Below are positions 44,267 through 57,070 of a stretch of DNA of 64,000 nucleotides, one piece after another; position 1 is the first letter of the stretch, and the number at the start of each line of letters is the position of its first letter. Position numbers and translations under genes: made by a program. Where the stretch lies: NCBI GenBank assembly GCA_022695795.1, contig MU404091.1:186001-250000 (forward strand), given 5' to 3'. Source of the DNA: Biscogniauxia marginata (lineage: Eukaryota > Ascomycota > Sordariomycetes > Xylariales > Xylariaceae). The notes under the pieces were generated by a model that worked only from the letters and a program-made list of their open reading frames with translations, ran no database searches and had not been told where the DNA came from.

Positions 44267-46218
44267 CTACAAGAAGACCTCCAGGTCCACCTCCAGGGTG
44301 CTGACGGGGAACTTGAGCTCGAACCTGTCGAGGACCTCGGGGTGGAGGACGCCGACCTCGCCGACGCGCCGGGACCTGCCGCCGAGGCGGACGTGGACGG
44401 CGGCGGCGCGGCCGGGGAAGAAGGTGGGCTCGTCGTCGACGGGCTCGAGCCAGTAGCCGTCGCGCCGGGTGTGCTCCTCGCGGACCTCGAAGTCGATCGG
44501 CTCGGCGCTCGCGAGGCCCTCGTCGTGCGTGACGAAGGCCTGCCTGAGCATCAGCATCACGCGGTCCAGCAGCCCGTGCACCTCCTCGAAGCCGCTCGTC
44601 CGCCCGTACCACGCCGCGGCGAAGTGGCGCACGTTCCGGGCCTTGCGCTCCAGCGTCTCGTCCTAGAAGCGATGCCGGGTCAGCTTGGATTTGGTCTATA
44701 GCCATCTTCGTCAGCGGTCGTTTTCTTACCTTGAAGACGACGTCTGCCGCCTCGAAGATTTTTATCGGGAGGCTGTGGTATTTGTTTTCGCGGATCGTCT
44801 TGAGTAGGCCGGGCAATAGCGATGTCCGCACGATCTGGTACTCAGCAGTCTTGGGGTTCGCCAGCTTGACTGCCGTCTTGCCATCGTCTTTCCGGTTGAG
44901 CCAGGCAAAATTCTCGTCGTGGCTGCACAGGATCAGGGGCATCACTTCAGAATAGCCTGCCATTCCGGATTCTAGACGTACGACGTCGGTGACCTTGTTC
45001 AATGTCAAGGGCGTGCCGACGTTTTTGTTCACAGACATCCGTGGGAGGCTATTGAAGCCATAAGCGATACCAAGATCCTCCATTATGTCGCATCGCTGGA
45101 GGATGTCAGCCCTCGTCGGAGGTATTAGAACCTCAATTAAGTTCTTATCCGTGCTCGAGGGCGTAGCGGCGAGTGCCATCTTGGAAAGGAGCTTGCAAAT
45201 ACTTTCTGGTGACTCAGAAAGGCCGAGACAGTCGTTCAGGTAATCAACCTCGACAGTCTCTGGTCTCGGGGTAAGGTTGGGTGTTATTCTTGTTTGTCCG
45301 TTGTGGTCGGATATGATCTTCACAGGCTCGACGGTGAACTGCTCCGCACAGTAAGCAGAGAACATGGTTACCATCATGTTGAGCACGATCCCTAGCTTCG
45401 TAGGGTCCGTTGCCGTGATTTCTATGAAGATGTTCTTGGTATTTAGGGATATTTTGGAGTGGTCCGAGTTGATGATGGGCGGCAATGAGCAGACCACTCT
45501 ATTAGCATCGTAGATGATGGGATAGACAGGCTGGTCCCGGATAATGTGTAGATACTTCCCTAGGTGCCTGTCCTTTTCGTAGAACGCCATCAATTCTTCT
45601 CCTGTCATCTCTTTGGTCTGGTTGAGGGGCACGAAGCTGAAGTCCTTGGGCGGAACGGCCTCATATGTGAAGGGCCCCTTTATTGTATCTATATCATGCG
45701 TACCAATGGAGACGAGAGTACGTTGCCGCGCAAGATTCGCGTGTAGCTTGTCCTGAAGGGCGATGAAGGAATCGTAGGACTTCTGGGTGAACTTCACGTT
45801 GCGGAGGATAGCGCCAGCAACCAAGGGGCGAACCTTGGTCGTATCCTCCAACACGGTTATCGTCTGTAGGTCGCCGCTGGCTGGCTGGATTAACCGGAAG
45901 TTGGGCGTAGGCTGTCTCCCCTGAAAGATATTGAGCATGAGGGCTATGCCCTCGAAGCACAGCATGTCGTATCGATTCGCCGGGATCTCAATTTTCAGCT
46001 GGGGAGGTTCTTGCACGCCATCTACGACAGGCCGTTCGTCGTCTTCGGTATCCTCATCTAACTCGATACCAAACTCGAAGCAGAGCTCTTCGAACTCGTC
46101 GGTCGTGTATCTATAGATGTGTGATTAGCAGAAGGAGCACTGGGTGTAGCAGGCGGTGGACGTACTTTCGACCTAGAGCTTCGAAGAGGTCATACTTGTC
46201 GCATGATATGGTAGGCAT
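44267..46218 (-). CDS. FRS1: Cytosolic phenylalanyl-tRNA synthetase beta subunit
   Basis: Three exons on the minus strand (46218-46166, 46110-44730, 44662-44267) give 609 aa, the usual length. The start [20 protein letters not shown] is characteristic. Recognisable blocks are the B1 domain ([20 protein letters not shown]), the B3/B4 region ([36 protein letters not shown]), the B5 domain ([34 protein letters not shown]) and the catalytic-like core ([40 protein letters not shown]), ending in [19 protein letters not shown]. With the alpha subunit (FRS2, not in the window) it forms the alpha2beta2 enzyme that charges tRNA-Phe and edits mischarged Tyr. It is divergent from TPD3. Confidence 0.96.
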
Positions 46219-47468
46219 TTTCGGAATGCCTCTATAAAGGGTCCAAATCGGTGCTCCTCGGAAGGTTTGCGTAGTTCATCCAGAGAGAGACCCGACGGGC
46301 TTTTGAGTCACCAGAAATTGGAGGGGCCGTTTTGCTGCGACAGCGCCAATGGAACAACCCCTCCATGAAATATGGGTTACTGCATCCCCCGTTTTATTGC
46401 ATATCTATGTTAAAAGTCCAAACAGCGGGAACCTTTCTCATATATTTAATTACCTAGACTTGCATCATCTTTCCCTACATAATCTTTCTAGGTTAGCTTC
46501 TTCCTCGAGCCTTGGGTAGGAGGCTTTGTGAGGTGCCCTTGTAGTACAATCTGAAGTACAGCAAAACTTTTGTTATAGATATATTATTGGTAACCAATCC
46601 TGATTGATACCTGATTGACATTTCCCCCGCAGTATTCAGAATACGTAGTTGTTGCCTTAGCGTCAATGGCCTCCATCGATGCTCTTCCACCTTAGGACAG
46701 GAGGCTTTTCTGGGATTCCCGAGCTAATACAGACGAGACAGGGTTACGTAAACGAGAGACCTATGCGAGGTTGATAAGCTGCTGGGTAGTAATTTGCTGT
46801 TTCAAACATAACGAGAAGGAAGACGCGTCATTTATTTATTTAGAGTATATATCTTGTATCGTTTATGAGAAACAATGGCGGCGAATGAATGATGATATGT
46901 GTAACATCAACAAGTGTAGATGCACGTGTGAAGAAGAAAGTCGAGGTGGGGGCGGAGGAGGGAGGGAGAGGAAATTGGAAAGAAACCAAGAAATTGTTCA
47001 GACTTGGGCAGCACAAGCCACAGCACTTTTTAGGCTCGCCACGCCACGCCTCAAACATTGGAAGCTCCAGCCCGCCGCCAAAAGCCTTGGGTGCTCGTCC
47101 CTCTCTCCATCACAATATCCCTAACCTACCCACTAACTAACGACAAGGACAACCAACGGCTTTTCTTTCATGATACCCCCCCTCGACGGCCTGATTTGGT
47201 TTCCCTCCCCTCGAAAAAAGAACAGCCCAGAGGCGACGACATTAGCTGCCCTGCAGCCATCTGCGCTCACAGCCCAGGCCCGGGACCGCATTTGTCGAGC
47301 AACACGCCGTTGATCTCTATCTCTAAACCCGACCTTTACCTAAACACACATTGCATCACTCCACCCACGCGATCAGCACCACAACCACCCGCCCCGACCC
47401 TGTGCTCTGCAGCCTCAACAACCTCGACCATCTCCCTCCATCCCACCCCTACACCCCGATAGCCCGCC
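46219..47468. promoter_or_regulatory. Divergent intergenic region of FRS1 and TPD3
   Basis: About 1.25 kb lies between start codons. A C-rich stretch from 47,060 on, without usable coding, is the likely TPD3 leader. Short open frames here have no recognisable protein. Confidence 0.45.
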
Positions 47469-49720
47469 ATGGCTGACGCGCCGGGTGCGAACGACGAGCT
47501 CTACCCCATCGCCGTGCTCATAGACGAACTGAAGGTAAGGCGGTGACTACGCATTCCTGTTGATCTCTCTCTAACGCCCGTAGCACGACGATGTCCTTCT
47601 CCGATTGAATGCCATCCACCGGCTCTCTACGATCGCGCTGGCCCTGGGTGCCGAGCGCACCCGCGAGGAGCTCATCCCCTTTCTAGATGGTCAGACAGCG
47701 CCCTATCCCTTGAATACCTGTCTTGTCGTTTCTCTAACCCCGCCAACAGAGTCGGTCGAAGATGAGGACGAGGTCCTCGTCGCTCTGAGCGAAGAGCTCG
47801 GCGGCTTCATCGAATACGTCGGCGGTCCCAGCTACGGCCACGTCCTCCTTTCACCCCTCGAGAACCTCGCAGCCATCGAAGAGCCCGTTGTTCGTGACAA
47901 GGTCTGTCTACCAAAAAAAGCCCAGTGCTTCAAACGTGTCAAACCGTATCCTGACTTCAATCTCCGCAGGCCGTCGAATCGCTAAACAAGATCTGTGCCG
48001 AACTCTCTCCTCAGCAGGTCGAGGAGTATTTTATCCCGCTCACCATCCGTCTTGCCAAGGCTGATTGGTTCACCTCCAAAGTCTCGGGCTGTGGCTTGTT
48101 CACGGCACCCTACAAGAAGGTTTCTCCTCCCGTCCAGGAGCAGCTTCGCCAGCAATTCGGCCTGCTGGTCCATGACGAGACACCCATGGTTCGAAGACAA
48201 TCTGCCACAAACATGGCCAAGTTTGTCAAGGAGATGCCTGCAGCCATAGTTGTCGACGAGATGATACCTCTTTTTCAGCACCTTGCCCAGGATGACCAGG
48301 ACAGTGTACGACTGCTAACAGTAGAGATACTTGTCGCTATTGCCGAGGTCGTACCCAAAGAGCAGCAGGGAAGCCACGGTGTACTACTCACATCCTTGCG
48401 GAATCTAATAGAGGACAAGAGCTGGAGGGTTCGTTACATGATTGCAGACAGATTTGAGAAGGTATGGAGCATCATTCCACCCCGGTACCTGTGCTAGGCT
48501 AATGATTAGTCCAGATTGCCAAGGCAGTGGATGAAGAGGTTGTTGCCCGGGATTTGGTGCCTTCGTTCGTCAAATTATTGAAAGACAACGAGGCAGAAGT
48601 CCGAACCGCCATTGCTGGCCAGATTCCTGGCTTCTGCGCCCTGGTCGACCGGACCACGCTCCTCAATGAGATTATGACGCCTATCGAGGATTTGGTATCC
48701 GATACATCTCAGCACGTCCGTGCCGCTCTAGGCACTCAAATTAGTGGCCTCGCTCCTATTCTGGGGAAACAAGAGTATGATAAAAGCTATTCTCAACGAA
48801 GATTACAACTTGTTAACCCCCTGCTAGGACTATCGACCACCTTCTTCCCATGTTTTTGCAGATGTTGAAGGATGAATTCCCCGAAGTCCGGCTGCACATT
48901 ATCTCAAAGCTCGAGCTGGTGAACCAAGGTTAGTGTTCCCCTATTCATCTGCAGCATCATGACTAATCCAATGACGTTAGTGATTGGCATCGACTTGCTC
49001 TCCCAGTCACTTCTACCAGCCATCGTGCAGCTAGCCGAGGACAAGCAATGGAGAGTGAGACTTGCTATCATTGAGTATATCCCGCTCCTTGCCAGCCAGC
49101 TCGGTGTAAAGTTCTTTGATGAGAAGCTTAGTGGATTGTGTATGGGATGGTTGGGTGATACCGTCTTCTCTATCCGAGAAGCCGCTACCCACAACCTCAA
49201 GAAGCTTACGGAGGTCTTCGGTGTCGAATGGGCTAGTGAGGCCATCATTCCGAAGGTCATGGCTATGGGTTCTCATCCGAACTACTTGTACAGAATGACA
49301 ACCTGTTTTGCTATCTCAGTAAGTTTGACCTATGCAAGTTTACCGTCCCCTTCTAACTCTCTATAGACCTTGTCTACTGTCGTTAGCCTGGACGTTATCG
49401 GCAAATCAATTCTTCCTATGCTAGAAAAGCTGGTCGACGATGATATTCCTAATATCCGCTTCAACGTAGCAAAGACATATGCCGGACTCATCGATGTCCT
49501 GAAACGTCTGCCAGATGAGGGTACCATCTATAGCTTAGAGAAGGCTGGGACGACAAATACGACAGCATCGCCCCGTTCGACCGAGCTAATTCAGCAACGC
49601 ATTCTCCCGAGCTTGGAGAAGCTGCAGAAGGATGATGACGTGGATGTACGATACTTTGCTACGACGGCCGCGGCAGGGATTCCGGGAGTCAGTGGAGAGC
49701 CAATGAATACCTCTCCGTAG
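47469..49720 (+). CDS. TPD3: PP2A scaffold subunit A (HEAT-repeat protein)
   Basis: Eight exons (47469-47534, 47584-47689, 47750-47901, 47970-48461, 48515-48774, 48828-48928, 48981-49318, 49367-49720) give 622 aa in a consistent frame. The N-terminus is [20 protein letters not shown]. About fifteen HEAT repeats follow, with [80 protein letters not shown] and [20 protein letters not shown]. The protein is the horseshoe scaffold that joins the PP2A catalytic subunit to B-type regulatory subunits, controlling the cell cycle, polarity and nutrient signalling in cytosol and nucleus. Near the C-terminus an acidic segment, then an Ala-rich end ([12 protein letters not shown]), carry the usual last repeat. 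Introns are 48-68 bases. Confidence 0.96.
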
Positions 49721-50673
49721 ATGAGAGATATTGAAAGAGAGCTATGTCCCAGCTTGTGGTCCATACACTGCAGCGTCTCCAATTTGCATCTTTCACGAGA
49801 AAACAGTCATGTTAGACAAATTGGGCGTCGGTTCATACAAATGATCGTCTTTCAGGGAACCCAGACGCATACTCCCCAAAAGGGGGGGAGGCTTACTTAG
49901 AATAGAGACGCAAAGAGTGGAAGGGACTTCATAAAAAAAGATGATCAATGACTTTGGAGGCATTTTTTGTGCTTTCTCTCCCGACTCTATTTGGTACTTG
50001 ACCTTTATCCCCTCCAGAAACCCCCTCCCCTTTCCCTGGGAATTTCGGGAGCCACAGGAGGACAAATGGAAGGAAAGATCGGGATCAAGAAAGGAGAGTA
50101 CATTGCAAATGTGGATCATGATTGTGGTTGTGGTTACGTCATCTTGAGCTCACTATCTCATCAATCACGCCTGGAATACTCCTCCTCTTCTTCTTCCTCC
50201 TCTTCCCCTCCTTAACGTGCGGTCCAGGTCAGTATGTAAGAATATTAAGCAAAAGCAAAGCATAAAGGCACCAAGAAAATTATGACCAGAACAAGTGCAT
50301 ACGTTGCAAAACGTAATTTATTCCTGTAGTGAGAGAAGACGCTGTAGATGTGATAAGTCTAATCAGTATTTTCTCGTTTTTCTTTTACTTTCCCCCCCTT
50401 ATCTGACTTAATATGGATCCCTCTTTCCCGCGACATCTTCTCTCCGGGCTTAAGCTTTATGTCTCTCTCTTTGCTTATTTTTCTCCGGACGTTATATCGT
50501 GGTGGAAGTGGACTTGGTTTATATATTACTTTTACAATAAGGTAGGTAGGTAGGTATCTTGCGCTTGGATTAATGCGAGGGAAACATATATATATCTTAG
50601 GTGCGTGTGTGTGGTCGGCATAGCATTTCTTTATCGACTTCTTTTTATATTTTTTTTCCCCCGCAACAAAGAC
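49721..50673. other. Intergenic between convergent genes
   Basis: It contains a GTAG array at 50541-50555 and TTC/CTC triplets near 50180-50212. No gene is seen. Confidence 0.55.
50541..50555 (+). repeat. GTAG tetranucleotide tract
   Basis: About four GTAG units. Longer arrays of the same unit occur at 57741 and 59945. Confidence 0.7.
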
Positions 50674-51798
50674 TTAACTCTTCTTGACCTTCCTGAAGCA
50701 CAGCGTACTTATGGTCTGCCCCTTGACGCCGCCGAAGCTGAAACTGGGATACTGAACACGGCCCGCGACCTCGAACCCCCATCTCCCTTCTCCTTCCTCT
50801 TCCCCTTCTCCGTCTTTATCTTCGTCTCCCCTATCACCGGCTTCTTCCGCGTCGTCGTCGTCCTCCTCGAACCAACCCCTGAGCTCCTCCTCCGTCCAGT
50901 TACAGCTCGTGACGAGGAACAGGCCGCCGGGGCGCACGAGCGGCAGCACGCCGGCCCTGTACCGGTCGCCGGCGTCGGGCTCGGACGAGAGCGACACGGC
51001 GTCGAAGGTGCCCTTGTCCAGGACCGCGTCCCAGCCGCGGCGCTGGGCGCCCGTCAGGAGCGCCGCGGGGGGCGCGCGCAGGATGTCGTGCTCGAGGAAC
51101 TCTACTTCCGGCTCTCCTTCTCCTTCTCCTTCTTCCTCTTTCGTCTCCGGCGGTATTTCCCCCTCCGAGCCGTTCGTCGTCTTCCTACCCTCCCCCCTCT
51201 CATCGTTTCCTCCCCCTCGTCCTTCCCCATATTCTTCCGCGTCCCCGCCTCTCCGTCCTCTCCGCTGCGCCCTCCTCCGCTCCCGCTCGATCCGCCGCGC
51301 GAACTCGACGCTCCGCGCGCTGTAGTCCACGCCCAGCATCCTACCCCCGCTGCCGCCGCCGAAGCCTTCGTCGCGCAGGCCGAAGAGCAGCGACCCGTTT
51401 CCCGTGCCGAGGTCCAGGAACGAGGTCGTCGACTTCACGTCTGCGTCTGCGTCTGCGTCGGGAGAAGAGGAAGAATGGAGGAGAGAGGAGGACGAAAGAA
51501 ACTCGATCATCTTGGCTTCGGCGTCAGAGTCGTCGAACCAGACCGTGCCCATGTCGGACGGGTCGTGCGCGTGGTTGGATATCTCGGTCGCGTAAAGCTC
51601 GTCCCAGCTAATTACAATTCCGATCGAAGCGCGGGGATTAGCCGGGTTCTTCTTTACATATATATATTTATCTGCGCGCAATATTTTTGCCAGATACAGG
51701 TGGACATATAAGACAGGGTAAAGTAAATGTACATACTATTCCTTCGTGCCCAGCTTCGAGGGCTTGAGATGCGCCGGTTTCTTCTTAGTAGTAGACAT
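50674..51798 (-). CDS. EFM4: EFM4-type protein-lysine methyltransferase (eEF1A)
   Basis: Two exons on the minus strand (51798-51737 and 51607-50674) give 331 aa, longer than the roughly 230-260 usual for the family. The basic start (MSTTKKKPAHLKPSKLGTKE) joins YWDELYATEISN, then GTVWFDDSDAEAKMIEFL, SAM motif I FLDLGTGNGSLLFGL (84-98), motif II LGVDYSARSVEFAR, motif III EFLEHDIL and GWDAVLDKGTFDAVSLS. This order fits EFM4/EEF1AKMT2, the cytosolic enzyme that methylates a lysine of elongation factor 1A. Extra length comes from a Ser/Asp-rich insert (59-79) and a large Arg, then Gly/Glu-rich insert (about 130-188) between motif II and motif III. Low-complexity DNA in these inserts also opens a long antisense frame. 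Confidence 0.9.
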
Positions 51799-52557
51799 GG
51801 TCGGCGATGGGTAAAGTAGGCGATTAAGCTTCGCAGTCGTCGTGTGCCTTTCTATAGGAGATAGACTTGCAATGTTGTAATATCAATAATAATATTCGTT
51901 AGGGGATCCAAGAAGGTATTTCCTTATAACAATCCCCTCTACTAAATCAATACATGTACTATCAAAAGGTCGTGGTGGGGGGCTTTTTGTTCAATGGGAT
52001 GGAGAAGGGAGGAAGGAGGGGTGAGTGAGGGGCATCTTTCTCCTGGCAGAATTTTCCAATAACGGTAAGCGGTGTATACAGCAATATTGTATCTCCCCCC
52101 CTTCCCCCCTATAAATCCATATGCTAGGTACGCATCAATTAAAGATAATTGGTTGAATAGATAGGGAGGTGATAGGGTAAATAAGGTAGATAAATCATAG
52201 GTAGGTATAAGCAGAGTTAGACAGCCCAAATTCATCAAGCGGGCACATGGAATTTCCCCTTAGATTCGATCCTCCTTTCTTCCGTCTGCTCATCTCGTGT
52301 AGCCTTAGAACCGGTCGAAAGGGAGGATGTGTCGAGAATATGCGAAGTATTTTAATGCTATCCCTGCATCTGAGCTGGCGATTTCCACCCACGCCCGCGA
52401 TGATCCATCATCTAGTCATGCCACATTCACCATCCAAGTTCACTGCAAATAATACACTTCACTTAACCAAACCCGGGGCAGGGGGACCTCTCCGTCATAA
52501 AGTAGCAAGTCGAAATTAAGATGCCTTTTCTATATCGCCGGAATCTCCTAGCCTCTC
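51799..52557. other. Intergenic between tandem minus-strand genes
   Basis: This is the upstream region of EFM4 and the 3' flank of the Gln-rich gene. No gene is seen. Confidence 0.5.
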
Positions 52558-54564
52558 TCAACCCAATGTCCAAACCGGTGCCTTCATAAGAACCTGTCGC
52601 CCTCTCACTTCGACGCCAAGGAATCCTGCAAAACGAACCCTGGATGGATCTTTAGGGGGAGGTGGTGCTGCCGTAGTAGCCGTGTCAGTAAGAAGCGATG
52701 CCGTGCTGCCTTTTCTGCTCGCAGGAGTCGGTGCGGCACCAAGCATTGTCAACATACCACTCTTTGTCTTTTCTCGTTTTGCTGCTTTGTCGATCTCCTT
52801 TGTGTTGTCCTCGGGCTCTTCCGATGGGTCTGGTAACGGAGGTAAGCCCGACTTCTCGGGTTCCATGATATCCGGCTGTATCTGGTCGCCTGGTAGGGGA
52901 TATGTCAAGGCTACGTCCCGGCTCTCCAGGGGCAGGTTAGCCGAAATTCCCACCGCCAGCTCAACAATCATGGACGCGCTTCCATCTACGCCCGCCGGCG
53001 GCGGATCCGTCAGATGCTGATACAATGCCGCCGTGAGATTACTCGTAGCCATTTTCGTAAAATCATTCCGATACTCGCTACTTTCGGGCGAGTTCAACAT
53101 GTGCTGGAGGCCTTCTAGCGTCGCCATCCGCCAGTTGAGCACCTTGGCTGTTAACGCGTCATACTCTTCTTGACTGTTCAACGTGTAGGAGAAGCGGCGG
53201 ATGTTGCGCTCGATTTCTTTCAGCTGGCAACTCAGGCTGACATCGAGACCAGGGTGAAAACATTTGTTGAAAATCTCGTCCATAATCCACCGAACGATGA
53301 CAGCGCGCCCGACAGCCGTCATCTCTTGCTTACCCGTCTTAATAGCGTCCGGGCTAACATATCTTTCGATCCATCCTGGTAGTGTTCGCCAGTCCTTGCG
53401 GATGTTGAATGCCAGGTTGTTAATTGCGCCGTTGAGTCGGTTGAATCGGGTAGAGTATTCGTTGTCATCGAGTGCTGTCCGGGACTGAGACATTCGCTGG
53501 TTCGCAACAGCATTTTGTAATTGTTCCACTTGAGAACCCAATAGCTCGATTTGTGTCTTGCCATCGAAATAGAGCCGTTTGACGTTTTTGTATTTCGTTA
53601 CTACAAGTCAAGTCAGTACTCTGACGAAGTCATTTTTGGGTCTCTCTTACGTAGGTCCTTAAACTTTTGGTTGTCTGGGTCTGGCGTGGGCTCTGTATTC
53701 GACGGCTGGGGGCTGTTCCGGCCGCCTTCAACACCAGCTCCGTCGAATTGTTGTCGATCTTGGACACCGCTAGCACGGAAGTTCTGTGGCGCATTGGATG
53801 CGCCTGGGGTTGGTGGGAGAGGGTTTAACGAGTTCATCGGCCCTTGGCTGTGTCGGTAGCCCGGCGGGGCACCGGGAGGGGGCTCGACAGAGCGCATCTG
53901 TTTGTCATTGTCTCCTGACCTGCGACTTTGGTTCGGTCCTCCAGGCGGCGGGGCCATATTTTTGGCTTGTGCCGGTGACGGTTGTGGTGAGATCTCAGGC
54001 TTACTAGGGGATTGCGAATCGTGTTGCGCGTGGTGAACGGCCGCGGGGTCCTGTGCAGAATGTGAGTTGGCTGGTAGCTGCTCTGAATCTGTATCAGGCG
54101 ACTCATGCGACAGCTGTGAAATAGTTTCTGGATTAGGGGCCTGAGAGCTCTCCGTGTTGAGGTGACCAGCGTATAGTGGCGGTCGGTTCTCTGTCTGGTA
54201 CTGTTGTTCGTGCGCGTGCGCGTTTTGGTATTGGTATTGGTTATGTGCAGGGTCGACGACAATCTGGCCGTACAATTGCTGCTGCTGCCGCTGTTCGGCT
54301 TGCGCCTGCGCCTGCGCTTGTGCCTGTGCTTGTGCCTGTGCTTGCTGCTGCGCCTGGAGAATCTGGGCTTGGTGCTGCGCGATGGCTTGTTGTTGGTGAA
54401 AAGTGAGGTCTTCGTAGGGAGAGTTATCAACCTCGGCGGGAACGTGCCTGATGGTATTCTGGATGGTGTCCTGTGCGTCCTGTGCGAGGAATTCCTGATT
54501 AGATGAGTTGACACGGTAGAGAGTATCGATTTCGCCTACACCTCGACCTGAAGATTGCTGTTGA

Positions 54565-54598
<34 letters not shown>

Positions 54599-55763
54599 AG
54601 TGGTGGTGATGGTGGTGGCGCGTGCTCGGCACCCAGTCGGGATGGTCTATAGGTCGCGACAGAGGGTTTTTGGCGGGTGGGTTGCTCGCCCGCTTGGAGG
54701 GTCTGCGGGTAAGGCCCGAGTTGTCGTAAGAGAGATCCTGGGCGTAGTGGTCGGAAGGAGGCCTGCTGGAGGAACCCGACAGGATGTTCTTGATCAGCTT
54801 GCGGGTCGACCGCTTTGTCTCGGTGGGGGCGGTTTGGCTATGGGGAAGGGAGGGTGGTGCACCGTGGGAGACAATGGGAGAGGGGACGTGAGCGGTATGG
54901 GGCAGGTCGTCGACCGAGCTGGAAGCAACGCCAAAAGGCGGCTGGGTCTGCAAGGGGGTGATCTGCTGTGAATAGCGTGCAGACTGCGAGCGCGAGACCA
55001 ATTCGGCGAAATTGTCGTGGGGCGGCTGTTGTCGCGCAGTGTAAGCTGCCTGGTTGAGGGGGATCGAGCTCTGGCTCTGCACGGCGGGGGATAAATTTGG
55101 GGAGGAGTTCGGATTATTATTCCCAAACCCCTCCAGCGGCTGACCCTGTGGGCGTTGCGCTAGTGAGTGCTGTGGCAACCGCTGGTGCTGATGCGGTGGT
55201 GAGCTATGTGGTATTTGTTGCTGTTGCTGTTGTGGGGATAGTGGTTGTGGTGGTTGTATGTGACTTGTCTGCTGCTGCTGTTGCTGCGGTTGTTGCTGTT
55301 GCTGTTGCTGTTGCGGTTGATGTTGATGTTGATGTTGATGTTGATGATGATGAAAGGAGTCACTAGAGCTGAGACCAGGCGGTGGTGGCAGTTGTGGTGG
55401 TGGCCCAGACGAGGCTGAAGGGGGGGTATTGGAATCAGCAACAGGACCAGAACCGGCTGCAGACACTCGACGACCCCCTTGAGCTGCTTGTGTTGCCGGG
55501 GGTGCGGGAGAAGAAGAAACAGAGGCAGAGGCAGAGGCAGAAACAGAAACAGGAGCAGCACCCTGGGTTGAAGAGGAAGAAGCAGCTTGGGAAAGGGGCG
55601 GTGCGGCTCCTCCACTGCCCGCAGACGACTGTATCTGGTGTGGGATCGGATGTGAGTGCTGGAGTTGTTGCTGCTGTAGTTGTAGTTGCTGCTGTTGCTC
55701 AACCAGATTGTGCTGGGAACGATTGCTGTGCTTGCCAATGCGACCGAACGAGTACGAGGGCAT
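52558..55763 (-). CDS. Large Gln-rich protein with coiled coil and conserved C-terminal domain, unknown function
   Basis: Two exons on the minus strand (55763-53651 and 53600-52558) give 1051 aa. The intron is supported because it joins DNQKFKDL to LTKYKNVKRLYFDGKTQIEL in frame. Residues 1-700 are disordered and rich in Gln, His, Pro and Ser. They include pure Gln runs, an alternating His-Gln run and an alternating Gln-Ala run near residues 475-490. Residues about 700-980 look folded and conserved: a coiled coil (ELLGSQVEQLQNAVANQRMS), then FNRLNGAINNLAFNIRKDWR, LPGWIERYVSPDAIKTGKQE and RAVIVRWIMDEIFNKCFHPG. The end is Pro/Thr-rich, then VRFAGFLGVEVRGRQVL. I do not recognise the family. The composition is prion-like, so condensate formation is a possibility, not a finding. 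Confidence 0.83.
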
Positions 55764-56689
55764 AGTGCTTGGTCAGTCCGGTATTGTGTTCCGGGACTTT
55801 ACTCTGAACCCTCTCTCTATTTTTGGCTCTGGCCCTGTACTCGAACAAGAAAGGAGGGAGAAAGGGAAGAAAGCGCGCGCGCAACGGCCGCTGAGCGATG
55901 CGCGGACAAAGCAACTCGATAGATTGGATGATCTGGCTTATGCACCGCTCTCTTGGGAGAACTGGACCCGAGAGATAGATGCAGCCTTTTACAGGGGGGG
56001 TTAGTTTCCATCGAGGGGCTGTGCTAGTGACTTTGCCAGCTCTCAATTGCAGCTTACTTACGGCTAGCGAACAGGTGCGTGTTGCTGATCCTGAGTGGAT
56101 ATTCACGAAAGTTGAATATGTTTCGGGTTAGGGGGTGGGATATGTGAGTTATTCGGATTGATAACAATAGCGCTTGTCTTGTGCTTTCTCCCTCTTTCTT
56201 CCCTTCTTTTTTTCTGATTGGGCGGCACAAACTAGGGGTAAGTATGTTGAATCCCCATAGGTCCTGTGATTGCGGTCGGTGTCAAAGAAGGGGTAAAAAC
56301 CACCTCAAGATAAAAAAACTAAAATAAAGGTCTCTCTGAGATACGATAGAAAATATCCCGTAAATTGGAGGGGGGGACGGTACAGAGACAAACAAAGACA
56401 ACATGAAGTTAGGTAGGTAACTACAAAGCCAAATAAAGCTCTTTGACAGAAGAACCGAATGACGCACTGATAAATGTTCCTATCTGAGGTATGTAGGTAT
56501 GTATGTAGGTATGTACTAACCTAGATTAAGGAAGTTGAAGGGAGAGAAAGGTAGAGGGAGGGAGATGGACGAGAACGTTTAGGTAGTGACCTAAACCTCT
56601 TTCTTTTTTTCTGCTCACTACATCAACCTAGGTCTCGAAACCCCACCAATCCCACGTACATACATGTATCCCATAATGTTCCACCTCGA

Positions 56690-57070
56690 CCTCGGCTTTG
56701 TCGAAAATTAAACTAACTACATAGCATGCTTAACTACCTTATATAACTTTATTAAGTCCCTAGACCTAAGTGAGTAAGTTGGAGATATATAACGTAGACT
56801 AATTAGCTTTTACATTTATATATAAACGGGTTTAATATTGTGTTATAGTAATACACAATGCGGGATGGACCCTACATACCCTATGTAGTGTACAAACATT
56901 GGACTTCGGGTATTAAGGGCTTCCCCGCGACCCTTTATCGCCGGTATATACGCTTAAAGCCTACCTGTATAATCTTGGTACATTACCACATAAGTACATA
57001 TCACATAATATATACTTGGAATATAATAGGTAAGTATGACAACAGAATATACTATTGCAATACTAATCCA
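56690..57070. other. TA-rich block, possibly RIP-mutated
   Basis: A 60-base sample (56701-56760) has 43 A/T. TpA is frequent and CpA scarce by eye. This is what repeat-induced point mutation leaves, but no parent element is recognisable. Confidence 0.4.

Noticed and set aside
50605..51711. 368-codon open frame on the plus strand
   Set aside because: Antisense to EFM4. It arises from the low-complexity inserts and has no recognisable domain; the minus strand carries all SAM motifs.
53834..54514. 226-codon minus-strand frame rich in Thr, Arg and His
   Set aside because: Frame-shifted reading of the Gln-repeat DNA of the large Gln-rich gene.
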